Source: Colocasia esculenta (Eukaryota; Streptophyta; Magnoliopsida; Alismatales; Araceae). From it: DNA of 64,000 nucleotides. A model generated the notes under the pieces. It worked only from the letters and a program-made list of their open reading frames with translations. It made no database searches and had not been told where the DNA came from. Positions 34,686 through 44,751 of this stretch are shown here, piece after piece. Every line of letters begins with the position of its first letter. Positions within the stretch are counted from its first letter, which is position 1. The stretch is from NCBI GenBank assembly GCA_014218235.1, contig CM024758.1:97501698-97565697 (forward strand), read 5' to 3'. Made by a program: the position numbers and the translations under genes.

Positions 34686-37646
34686 TGATAACGTCATAAT
34701 TTTTTGTGTTAAAGTTCATACATTAGTTAAATTTAGATATCATTTGGTTATAAATAAGATGCAATTTGATTCTAATTTTCATTTCATCCTTAAATAAAAT
34801 TATGAGAATATTAATTTTGGTAGAACAAATAGAAGATTCTCATTAAATAAATTCAATATATTTTGAATAATTTGACTAATTTTCTTTTTACAAACATTGT
34901 ACGTAAATAATCTCTTAATCTTAGATTTTTATCACTTGTAAAAATTAGTTTAAATAGATAACACATCATGTTACATATCCCACCCAAAACCCATTAAATA
35001 AATACATTTTTTTAAAACATTTCACCACATCCCACTAAATCAATAAAAATATTCTTTTAATACCTCTCATCTCACCTATCTTGGCCACGCATACCCCTCC
35101 TTACCTTTACCCTTTTGTTTCTTCCCCAACAGAAGCAGCTGGAAGAATCCGGAAGCCGCTGTGAAGGGCGCTGTGAAGGGCCTGGCGCATCTTGCCTGCG
35201 ATGGGTGATGGCGTGCGGAGCTAGGCGCTTGCGATCCTGCTGTGCGAAGGCGGCGGATGGAGATGGGTCTGCTGGCGCTGGCGCGGTGTGAAGCAGATGC
35301 AGAAGCTGCCGTGGAGCAGCTGCGCATGGCGTGTGCGGCGGCTGGAGGCGGCTAGTTGGAGGTCATCTGCAGAGCTGGCGGCTGGGTGCGCCTGGTTCGG
35401 GTTGTGTTGGTTGTGCAGATGGAGGGCTGGCGCTGTGCTGTGCACGGCGAGGCAAGATGGAGGGTTGGCGGTGCGGCTGCGTTGGAAGCTGGCCGGCCAG
35501 GTCAGGAGTTGAGGCGCCCAGGTGCGATGGCGGTTTGGGTGCGATGGTGGAGCTGAGCTGGAAGCGGACCAGCGCCCAGGCAGATCTGAGGTGGCATGCG
35601 GCGATGGAAGCTGGTTGGTGTGGAGCAGGACCAAGGGGCTGGCGGTGCTGCACATCCCGTGCACATCTGCTGGTGCGTTGGCGGGCTTCGGTGCAGTGCA
35701 GGCGATGGCAAGTTGGCAGATGGCAGCTGAGGTGGCCGGCTGGCGTGGCCAGATGTGTGCGATGGTGGGCTCGAGCGGCTGGAGGTGCTGGAGCTCGTGT
35801 GCAGTACCCGTGCAAAGCAATTTTGGGCGGGAAGTGAGGCCGCTGTGCAGAGGCGCCTGGAAGCGGGGAGGAGCCTATATAAGGACCTCAGGTCCTCTTC
35901 TCCAGGGGGTTTTTTTGTGGAGATTTCTAGTTTCCCATTTTCTGTCATTTTCGGTTTATGCAGAGCAGAGCAGAGAGGGATTAGCCAGTGGGATTTTTGG
36001 GGAAATTTCTGCTTCCAGTTCATTTTTTTGTATTCTCGTATTCCAGTTTGAGCAACTGAGCAAATTAGATCCATTTTAATTTCTCATTTCGTTTGTGTGA
36101 AGATTGTTGTTCCTTATGTGTTGAGCTCTTCCATTTCTTCAGTGGCATTTATAACATCTCTTCTATGTTTAGTTTAATAATGTGAAGTTTTCGATTTCGT
36201 CTGTGTTGTCTCAATTCTTCTGTGTGAATTTTGTCGCTTCTTCTACATCTGTGAGGACCTCAGCAACAGGGATTCGGCATCCAGGGTGGTTCGGCTACAG
36301 GAGAGCAGAGCTTGGAGAGTTGTTAAGCATCTGTAGGAGAGGAGCTTCGCCAGTTCAAGTTTTTGGAATTTATTTTATGTCAATTATTTCTATATTTTCC
36401 CTTTCAGCAGAGCTTCGCGAGTGGATGTGTTAGGATTTTGATTTCTATTTTTTTTCGTTCTTCCGGAGATCAGAGAAGTTCAGCATTCTTTGGATAATTC
36501 TACTGCTGTGAGGATTGGAGTCTGGGATTCCAAGGGGTTGGCCAGTTAAGTATTTGGGGAATTTCTAGTTCAGCATTGGAGATGGTTCGACTGCAGGGGA
36601 GGTGGATGTAGTTGCCATTTTATTCTGTGTTTTCTTCCTCTCCACTGTGAGGATGACAATTACTGGTTATTTCTCCTATTCTTCTGAAGTCAACTGTTTC
36701 GATTGCTTCTTCCCGTCTGTGAGGGATTCCAGAGGGTTTGGGGTTCAGGTTTGTAGCTTTGTTCTTGTTTGACAGCTGAGATAGTTTAGCTATTTCCATT
36801 GTGGGGAATTTCTTCTTGCTATGAGCAGAGATCACTGCAACAGCAGAGAGGGCCTGGAGAGATTGTGAACCAATTTAATTTTTCATGTCTTCCGTTGGAA
36901 TTTTCTATTTCTTCTGTCTTTTGTGTGAATAGATTGGTTGTGCTGGGGGAGATCAATCTAGTAATTGCTTCTTCCTTGGTTCGACATCTTCTAGAGGGAT
37001 TCCAAAAGTTCACATAGTTCAGATTCGTAGATAATTCATGAGTTCAGTTCTTATTGCAGCAAAGACTGGATTTGAGTTTATGCAGGATTTTGGAAGTTCT
37101 TAGTCTAATTTTTATTCTCATTCCTATTCTGCAGTGGTAGCATTAGGAATTTACTTTAGTAGCAGTAGACTCTTGTCATGAAGTTTCTGTTCACTCCTCT
37201 GCTTGAGAAGTTTGCTGTTGAGATTTTGTTCTGTCATCCTTTCATTTTCTTGAGTTTCAAATCACTTTAAAGTTAGAGTTGCATCTTTGTGCAATTTTAG
37301 TTTGATCTCTATTTCAGATTTCTTTCCATTTGCTTGATCCCTCAATTGAGAGGGTACAGTGATGTTAATTCTCTTTTAATACTCAATTCAGCTTGTCCTT
37401 TCATTGTGTTTGATCCGTCGAGTTGTGAGGGATTTCATTGGGGGATGCTTACGGAATTAATTCAGAAACAGTTTCTTAAGTCGAACTTTATTCAGCCTCC
37501 CTGTGGAAATGACCTGTTCTCACCATTGTGCTAGTTCTTCTTTATGATTTTATGTTTGTGAGACAGTTTAGAGGAAGTGCGCATTTTGACGTGTGCGAAG
37601 AACTCTGGACAACGAAGATGCACAGTCAACAATGTCGCGCGTTTCA
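34686..37646 (+). repeat. Element 3 5' LTR
   Basis: TGATAACGTC ... GCGTTTCA, 2,961 bp. U3 has an AT-rich first 400 bp, then about 750 bp that is strongly GC-rich (35140-35880), then a TATA box. R/U5 has loosely repeated CTGTGAGGATTCC-type segments. By eye it differs from the 3' LTR by two substitutions (near 35950 and 36020) and about eight one-base indels, nearly all in homopolymer runs. Long frames on both strands of the GC-rich part are compositional artefacts. Confidence 0.95.
35876..35895 (+). promoter_or_regulatory. Element 3 TATA box and adjacent palindrome (5' LTR)
   Basis: TATATAAG at 35876-35883, followed directly by GGACCTCAGGTCC (35883-35895), a palindrome except for its centre. 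Transcription would be expected to start about 30 bp downstream, setting the U3/R boundary near 35905-35910. The 3' LTR has the same arrangement. Confidence 0.7.
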
Positions 37647-37649
37647 TCT

Positions 37650-37667
37650 TGGCGCCGTTGCCGGGGA
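37650..37667 (+). other. Primer-binding site (tRNA-Asp), element 3
   Basis: TGGCGCCGTTGCCGGGGA, three bases after the LTR end. It is the complement of the 3' end of plant tRNA-Asp(GUC), the primer class typical of Athila elements. Confidence 0.93.
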
Positions 37668-38820
37668 GGCATTAGAGTTTGATTTAATTCTGTTTTGATT
37701 TGATTTCATTTGCTTTGGGCTTTACATTGACTTGTTATTGGGCTTTCATTTCAGATTTGCACAAGGAGTGGAACTTGGAGATTGGGCTTGGCATTTGAGG
37801 CCCATTGGAGGAGGAGAGCTTGCTGATTTCTTTTCTCAATTGTTTTTAATTCAGAAATTTAGATAGGGGAGTGTGAGAGAAGCTTGTAGTGAGGCTTTCA
37901 TGTACTCTCTGTGCATGTACAGAGATTTCCTTCTCGTTGGCATGTAATAATTGGCCTCTTTGTGGTCTGATTGGTTTGGCATTAGTCTATAGTACCACTT
38001 TATATTTTCTTACTTTCATTTTATTCAGTTTAAAAATCAAATAAAAATTAAAAACTTCTAAAATCTAAAAAATTTCTCAAATCGCTCTTTATGTTAGCCG
38101 TTTGTTTGTAATTAAAAATTTCATCTCTCAAGATTAGGATCCCATGTTTTAGGACATTCATCATTTTAATAGTTATTTGAACTCCATTTCTTTTTCTTGC
38201 ATTGAAGAGTGCGGGGGAAAGGTAAGATTTCTCTCTCTCATTTCATGCATTAGTTTTACATTAGAAAACCCTTGTTTTGAATTGGATCTTTGCATTTCAT
38301 ATTTGAAAAAGGGACTATTTAAGGGCTTAACCCATTAGATAAAAAGATAAGGTAGGGATTTCATCACCCTTTCCTTTGCCTAAAAATCACAAAAATTTTC
38401 ACATCTTTGCATTTGCCCAAACTTTTAATAAAAACCAGTAGACTTGGCCCTAGGGTTCATCATTAGATTCATCCTTTCTTGAATTCAAAACTTCTCTTTA
38501 AGTCTGGTGTCTAGGATTAGAGGTTAAGAAGCTTATGCTTAAGTGAGTCAGAGGTTATCTAATTGGGTCCTTGCGAAAGCAAGGGGGGCCTCCCTCTACT
38601 CCACCTCTTACCTGGCCGGTACAAGAAGAGTTAGAATTGGACTTAAGCAAGTATAAATCTAATTTTGAGAAAAATAACATAAGTCCAAGGAACACTTAGA
38701 GTTTATGATAATTTGTTTTGAAAGTGTTTGCTTGTTTGTGTTTGTTCATAAAAATTCATCAAAAATCAATAAAAATCTTAAAATTTCAAAAATCATAAAT
38801 AGAGGGCTTTTCATCTGTGC
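37668..38820 (+). other. Element 3 leader, non-coding
   Basis: No long frame. AT-rich sequence with a GGGGGAAAGGTAAG stretch near 38210 that resembles a splice donor, and a GCGAAAGCAAGGGGGGCC segment near 38573. The N-terminal two thirds of an Athila gag, normally found here, is missing. Confidence 0.6.
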
Positions 38821-40038
38821 ATGCTTGGTAGACGTTCCCAGGACTTAGATTTGGTTCAACCTATCGCAGAGATTGAGAGATTCTTTCATATCATGGCCTA
38901 CCAAGAACAAATTCAAGTTGACCAAGGTTTCTACAATCCCTCCTATGAGTCATACTCTTATGATCCATACAACCCTGGTTGGAGAAATCACTCGAACTTT
39001 TCTTATGAAAATCAATATGAACAAATGTCTCAAACTTCTTTCAACCAATCCATGTACGGTCAATTCTATCCAAATCAGAATCCGGGATTCGACCAATCTT
39101 CTTATTCCAGACATCAACAATTCCAAGGAAGTCAAAACTTTGATGAATTTTCTCATATCAATTTTCAGCAACATTCATACAATCAACCACCATCTTCTCA
39201 GCCCAATTGGGAGGATAAAATGAATCAACTTCAAAACATGATGATGACTCTTTGCCAAACTGTGCAAGAACAACAAAATCAATATCAAAATCAGAAGCAA
39301 AATATTCAGCAAAATTTGGATAGGATAGAGTCTCAGATTGCTGAGGTGTGTAGGGAGGAATTGGGTCAGTTACCAAGTCAAACTATAACAAACCCAAGGA
39401 ACAACTCTTCTGGATTTTATCAGGACCAGCAATACTATCAAGGTCAGGGGTACAGACCAAATGTACCTCTACCACAAAACTCACATCAAACTTTTGTCCA
39501 AAACATTTCAGCATCACAAATTCAAAATCAATTTATACAACAGGACCATCATTCTGCCCAAGCTAGGGGCCCCCAAGTGGAAAATATGGAAACAGTGTCT
39601 ACTTTAAGAAGTGAAAACATCATAACAAATCCTCACTCACACATGTCAACATTGCATGAGGATAAGGAAAATGAAATTGAGAATGAAATTGAAGAAGAGG
39701 TTGAAGAGAATGTTGAAAAATTCAAGGAAAAAGAGAAAATATTTGAAGAGTCTCTAGACATAATCAAAATAAATGAAGACCCAAGTCATTACATTCCAAG
39801 AGTCCATTTTTCTGAAGTTTTAAAGCCAAAATCTGAAAATAAATCAACTAGTAATGAAGAACTCTTGGAAGAATCTTGTGAGGAAAAAGCAGTAGACCAA
39901 CCCTGTGCTCTAGGGTTTGAGGGAGAGGAAGGACAATTTAATTCCTTATTTCAAAATAGTGATCCATCAATTCCATCTGAGTGTCCTCCTAAGGTTGAGC
40001 TAAAACCACTCCCTGCTAATTTAAAATACATTTTCTAG
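38821..40038 (+). CDS. Gag C-terminal-like protein of element 3
   Basis: 405 codons; an internal Met at about residue 25 (MAYQEQIQVDQGF) is an equally good start. The first 150 residues are rich in Gln, Asn, Tyr, Ser and Phe with motifs such as NPGWRNHSNFSYENQ, the counterpart of the HPNFSW region of Athila gag. Residues about 150-200 have a Gln-rich coil ending RIESQIAEV and LPSQTITNPR, like the QLPSQT..NP block near the end of Athila gag. The rest is acidic (long Glu-rich runs), ending PPKVELKPLPANLKYIF, the sequence normally just before Athila RT. It stops at 40036-40038 because one T is missing from a run; the original frame continues at 40035. Confidence 0.8.
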   Translation: MLGRRSQDLDLVQPIAEIERFFHIMAYQEQIQVDQGFYNPSYESYSYDPYNPGWRNHSNFSYENQYEQMSQTSFNQSMYGQFYPNQNPGFDQSSYSRHQQFQGSQNFDEFSHINFQQHSYNQPPSSQPNWEDKMNQLQNMMMTLCQTVQEQQNQYQNQKQNIQQNLDRIESQIAEVCREELGQLPSQTITNPRNNSSGFYQDQQYYQGQGYRPNVPLPQNSHQTFVQNISASQIQNQFIQQDHHSAQARGPQVENMETVSTLRSENIITNPHSHMSTLHEDKENEIENEIEEEVEENVEKFKEKEKIFEESLDIIKINEDPSHYIPRVHFSEVLKPKSENKSTSNEELLEESCEEKAVDQPCALGFEGEEGQFNSLFQNSDPSIPSECPPKVELKPLPANLKYIF

Positions 40039-40376
40039 GAAAGGACGAGACTTGGCCCATCATAATTACTAGCGATCTTGATGAAGGGCAGGAGAAGAAA
40101 CTAATTGAAGTCTTGAAAATTCATGGAAAAACTTTTCAAATGCAAGATAAGGTCTGGTTATTTAATTCTCGGCTTAGTCTGTTTTCGGGAAAATTGAAGT
40201 CCCGACAGGATGGTCCTTATAGTGTTGTCGAAGCTTGTGACAATGGTGCTATCATTCTTGACCCAAAAACTAGACAATCATTCCTTGCTAATGGGCAAAG
40301 ATTAAAGCATTCCTATGAAAGCCCACTTTTCTTAAAAACGGATTCTACCAAGCTAGCTGATCCAAACGAAGTCTAA
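40035..40376 (+). pseudogene. Pre-RT scrap joined to integrase C-terminus, element 3
   Basis: In the frame starting at 40035, LGKDETWPIIITSDLDEGQ continues the pre-RT region. At about 40125 it passes directly into an Athila integrase C-terminus (FQMQDKVWLFNSRLSLF, KSRQDGPYSVVE, NGQRLKH). All RT, RNase H and integrase core sequence has been removed by an internal deletion, with the frame preserved. It ends at a TAA at 40374-40376. An ATG at 40113 allows an 87-codon product, but the segment is better read as the deletion scar of pol. Confidence 0.82.
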
Positions 40377-40412
40377 TTGCGTCCGGCTGAAGACGAAATA
40401 AACTTAGCGCTT

Positions 40413-40430
40413 CTTGGGAGGCAACCCAAG
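40413..40430 (+). other. CTTGGGAGGCAACCCAAG stem-loop downstream of integrase
   Basis: Six-base arms CTTGGG/CCCAAG around AGGCAA, within AGCGCTTCTTGGGAGGCAACCCAAGT. This block follows the integrase end in many Athila-type elements. Its function is unknown. Confidence 0.7.
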
Positions 40431-41467
40431 TGTACAAATTTCATTTATCAGGTAATTTCTGTCTTACTTTCTGTTCCTGTGAATAAGTAGGGGGGAGAGG
40501 TAGAATAAGCATGCATTCATAGTCTCCACCCCATCCATGCTTCATTTCATTTTCTTAGCTTGTACATAGAAAAAATAAAAATTTCACAATGTTTCATCTT
40601 TAAATAAATCTTTGAATAAAAATGCTTGTCATTTCACAGACTATGTGTCTGATCTTTAACCATTAAAATTTTGTGGTTGTCACACTCCTTTGCAAACATC
40701 CATGTTAGATAGCATCTAGTAAATGATTACATGTACCTCTTGTCTACCTTATGTAAGGATTTATGGCAAGAAGTTTTCATACACACACTACACAGCCACT
40801 TAGACTAGCTGAACCCGAATGTAGCAATTTTGTCAAGGCTAGTAGGAGAGAGGTGATTGGTTTTCTCCCCTCCCCTTAAGTGAATTGTGAAGGAAGTGAA
40901 GGTATGTGATCAAGGAACCTGACTGTTCATCCTTCCGTAAAGAGGAAAAGAAAAGAAAAATCAAAAGCAAAAAAAAAAGCAAAAGCAAAAGAAAAATATA
41001 TCCATGAAAAATGCCCCGGATCTGAGTAAAATTGGACTCGCTACTCTTGAAAAGTGATGGGTTGTGCAGCATTATGGATGAAAAGAAAAAATCTGAGTGC
41101 ACAAAGTGCAAATAAAGGGACAAAAGTCCTCAACTCAGAGAAATAATCCTCAAGGAAGATAAGCAGAATGGAACTGAGAGAAACAACCAGATCTGACTGA
41201 GCAAGGATCTTATTCCACAATTCTTTTCTTCTCCCTCGAATCAATCTAATCTCAAGTACTAGCTGAGATAGAGGAGCTCTAGGAGGGCTGATGTGAACTC
41301 TTAAGTGAGCTACCTTTTGTGCACAAATTTCTTGCCATAAGCCTTTACAATTAGGAAAGACATGTACCCACATTAATCTTTTACATGATGGCTGGTTAGC
41401 ATGAGATATTACATATTCTAGTCCTATATTTTGAGTAACTTTTATTGCTAAGGGACTAGCAATATTC
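40431..41467 (+). other. Element 3 3' untranslated interior
   Basis: No credible gene. A second polypurine-like tract (AAGTAGGGGGGAGAGG) at 40486-40500 and an A-rich stretch (40930-41000) are present. Antisense frames of 90-160 codons have no recognisable motif and are not called. Confidence 0.6.
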
Positions 41468-41480
41468 AAGTAGGGGGGAG
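41468..41480 (+). other. Polypurine tract, element 3
   Basis: AAGTAGGGGGGAG directly before the 3' LTR start TGATAACG at 41481. Confidence 0.9.
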
Positions 41481-44445
41481 TGATAACGTCATAATTTTTT
41501 GTGTTAAAGTTCATACATTTAGTTAAATTTAGATATCATTTGGTTATAAATAAGATGCAATTTGATTCTAATTTTCATTTCATCCTTAAATAAAATTATG
41601 AGAATATTAATTTTGGTAGAACAAATAGAAGATTCTCATTAAATAAATTCAATATATTTTGAATAATTTGACTAATTTTCTTTTTACAAACATTGTACGT
41701 AAATAATCTCTTAATCTTAGATTTTTATCACTTGTAAAAATTAGTTTAAATAGATAACACATCATGTTACATATCCCACCCAAACCCATTAAATAAATAC
41801 ATTTTTTTAAAACATTTCACCACATCCCACTAAATCAATAAAAATATTCTTTTAATACCTCTCATCTCACCTATCTTGGCCACGCATACCCCTCCTTACC
41901 TTTACCCTTTTGTTTCTTCCCCAACAGAAGCAGCTGGAAGAATCCGGAAGCCGCTGTGAAGGGCGCTGTGAAGGGCCTGGCGCATCTTGCCTGCGATGGG
42001 TGATGGCGTGCGGAGCTAGGCGCTTGCGATCCTGCTGTGCGAAGGCGGCGGATGGAGATGGGTCTGCTGGCGCTGGCGCGGTGTGAAGCAGATGCAGAAG
42101 CTGCCGTGGAGCAGCTGCGCATGGCGTGTGCGGCGGCTGGAGGCGGCTAGTTGGAGGTCATCTGCAGAGCTGGCGGCTGGGTGCGCCTGGTTCGGGTTGT
42201 GTTGGTTGTGCAGATGGAGGGCTGGCGCTGTGCTGTGCACGGCGAGGCAAGATGGAGGGTTGGCGGTGCGGCTGCGTTGGAAGCTGGCCGGCCAGGTCAG
42301 GAGTTGAGGCGCCCAGGTGCGATGGCGGTTTGGGTGCGATGGTGGAGCTGAGCTGGAAGCGGACCAGCGCCCAGGCAGATCTGAGGTGGCATGCGGCGAT
42401 GGAAGCTGGTTGGTGTGGAGCAGGACCAAGGGGCTGGCGGTGCTGCACATCCCGTGCACATCTGCTGGTGCGTTTGGCGGGCTTCGGTGCAGTGCAGGCG
42501 ATGGCAAGTTGGCAGATGGCAGCTGAGGTGGCCGGCTGGCGTGGCCAGATGTGTGCGATGGTGGGCTCGAGCGGCTGGAGGTGCTGGAGCTCGTGTGCAG
42601 TACCCGTGCAAAGCAATTTTGGGCGGGAAGTGAGGCCGCTGTGCAGAGGCGCCTGGAAGCGGGGAGGAGCCTATATAAGGACCTCAGGTCCTCTTCTCCA
42701 GGGGGTTTTTTTGTGGAGATTTCTAGTTTCCCATTTTCTGTCATTTTCGATTTATGCAGAGCAGAGCAGAGAGGGATTAGCCAGTGGGATTTTTGGGGAA
42801 ATTTCTGCTTCCAGTTTATTTTTTTGTATTCTCGTATTCCAGTTTGAGCAACTGAGCAAAATTAGATCCATTTTAATTTCTCATTTCGTTTGTGTGAAGA
42901 TTGTTGTTCCTTATGTGTTGAGCTCTTCCATTTCTTCAGTGGCATTTATAACATCTCTTCTATGTTTAGTTTAATAATGTGAAGTTTTCGATTTCGTCTG
43001 TGTTGTCTCAATTCTTCTGTGTGAATTTTGTCGCTTCTTCTACATCTGTGAGGACCTCAGCAACAGGGATTCGGCATCCAGGGTGGTTCGGCTACAGGAG
43101 AGCAGAGCTTGGAGAGTTGTTAAGCATCTGTAGGAGAGGAGCTTCGCCAGTTCAAGTTTTTGGAATTTTATTTTATGTCAATTTATTTCTATATTTTCCC
43201 TTTCAGCAGAGCTTCGCGAGTGGATGTGTTAGGATTTTGATTTCTATTTTTTTTCGTTCTTCCGGAGATCAGAGAAGTTCAGCATTCTTTGGATAATTCT
43301 ACTGCTGTGAGGATTGGAGTCTGGGATTCCAAGGGGTTGGCCAGTTAAGTATTTTGGGGAATTTCTAGTTCAGCATTGGAGATGGTTCGACTGCAGGGGA
43401 GGTGGATGTAGTTGCCATTTTATTCTGTGTTTTCTTCCTCTCCACTGTGAGGATGACAATTACTGGTTATTTCTCCTATTCTTCTGAAGTCAACTGTTTC
43501 GATTGCTTCTTCCCGTCTGTGAGGGATTCCAGAGGGTTTGGGGTTCAGGTTTGTAGCTTTGTTCTTGTTTGACAGCTGAGATAGTTTAGCTATTTCCATT
43601 GTGGGGAATTTCTTCTTGCTATGAGCAGAGATCACTGCAACAGCAGAGAGGGCCTGGAGAGATTGTGAACCAATTTAATTTTTCATGTCTTCCGTTGGAA
43701 TTTTCTATTTCTTCTGTCTTTTGTGTGAATAGATTGGTTGTGCTGGGGGAGATCAATCTAGTAATTGCTTCTTCCTTGGTTCGACATCTTCTAGAGGGAT
43801 TCCAAAAGTTCACATAGTTCAGATTCGTAGATAATTCATGAGTTCAGTTCTTATTGCAGCAAAGACTGGATTTGAGTTTATGCAGGATTTTGGAAGTTCT
43901 TAGTCTAATTTTTATTCTCATTCCTATTCTGCAGTGGTAGCATTAGGAATTTACTTTAGTAGCAGTAGACTCTTGTCATGAAGTTTCTGTTCACTCCTCT
44001 GCTTGAGAAGTTTGCTGTTGAGATTTTGTTCTGTCATCCTTTCATTTTCTTGAGTTTCAAATCACTTTAAAGTTAGAGTTGCATCTTTGTGCAATTTTAG
44101 TTTGATCTCTATTTCAGATTTCTTTCCATTTGCTTGATCCCTCAATTGAGAGGGTACAGTGATGTTAATTCTCTTTTAATACTCAATTCAGCTTGTCCTT
44201 TCATTGTGTTTGATCCGTCGAGTTGTGAGGGATTTCATTGGGGATGCTTACGGAATTAATTCAGAAACAGTTTCTTAAGTCGAACTTTATTCAGCCTCCC
44301 TGTGGAAATGACCTGTTCTCACCATTGTGCTAGTTCTTCTTTATGATTTTATGTTTGTGAGACAGTTTAGAGGAAGTGCGCATTTTGACGTGTGCGAAGA
44401 ACTCTGGACAACGAAGATGCACAGTCAACAATGTCGCGCGTTTCA
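41481..44445 (+). repeat. Element 3 3' LTR
   Basis: 2,965 bp, nearly identical to 34686-37646, with TATATAAG at 42672-42679 and the palindrome at 42679-42691. It ends GCGCGTTTCA directly before the TSD. Confidence 0.95.
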
Positions 44446-44450
44446 ACTGT
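44446..44450. repeat. Target-site duplication ACTGT, right copy
   Basis: Matches 34681-34685 exactly and directly follows the 3' LTR end CA. Confidence 0.93.
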
Positions 44451-44563
44451 ATTTTCATTTTCTTCTAAATTAAACAAGAGAAAGGGAGTTAGATATTATT
44501 TGAGCTATATATTTTATCTTATATGGATCATAGTTAAACATCATCAAAATAAGAGATACAACA
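44451..44563 (-). repeat. End of the SIRE-type LTR split by element 3
   Basis: It ends GATACAACA (sense TGTTGTATC) against a polypurine tract and contains a CATCATCAAAAT segment like other SIRE-type LTR starts. It is the continuation of the TGTGTCGACACA array after the ACTGT duplication, so element 3 landed about 110 bp inside this LTR. Confidence 0.75.
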
Positions 44564-44577
44564 ATCTCTCCCTTTTT
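44564..44577 (-). other. Polypurine tract, element 4
   Basis: Sense strand reads AAAAAGGGAGAGAT before the LTR start TGTTGTATC. A second CTTTCTCCCCCTTTG tract is at about 44830-44845. Confidence 0.75.
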
Positions 44578-44751
44578 ATGATGACAACTATGATTCATAA
44601 GATACTTTTGCATGAGTGAATAGAAGATTTCAGTTAGTTATGCCATTCATTTATCAGTGAAGTTTAAGCAAAACAACCAGTAAGCATTTCATTCAACCAG
44701 AAATTGATAGTACAAGATACAAGATGCATATGAACTACATGAATTGCATGA

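Larger units (their letters stand above)
34686..44445 (+). mobile_element. Young non-autonomous Athila-like Ty3/gypsy element 3
   Basis: Complete element of 9,760 bp with 2,961- and 2,965-bp LTRs, TSD ACTGT, tRNA-Asp primer site, polypurine tract and a 3.8-kb interior. The interior encodes a gag C-terminal protein, a short segment normally found before RT, and then the integrase C-terminus, in that order. Protease, RT, RNase H and the integrase core are absent. Athila affinity rests on the primer site, the integrase tail (KVWLFNSRL ... NGQRLKH) and the CTTGGGAGGCAACCCAAG block after it. It must rely on a partner for replication. Confidence 0.93.

Noticed and set aside
35221..36079. Long overlapping frames of 150-200 codons on both strands in the GC-rich LTR part (repeated at 42016-42974)
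   Set aside because: They overlap on opposite strands, have GC-driven low-complexity composition and lie in LTR U3. The right copy changes frame after single-base indels, so no coding constraint is seen.
41041..41514. 157-codon antisense frame at the 3' end of element 3
   Set aside because: It runs antisense across the polypurine tract into the LTR and has no recognisable motif; it is not a credible gene.
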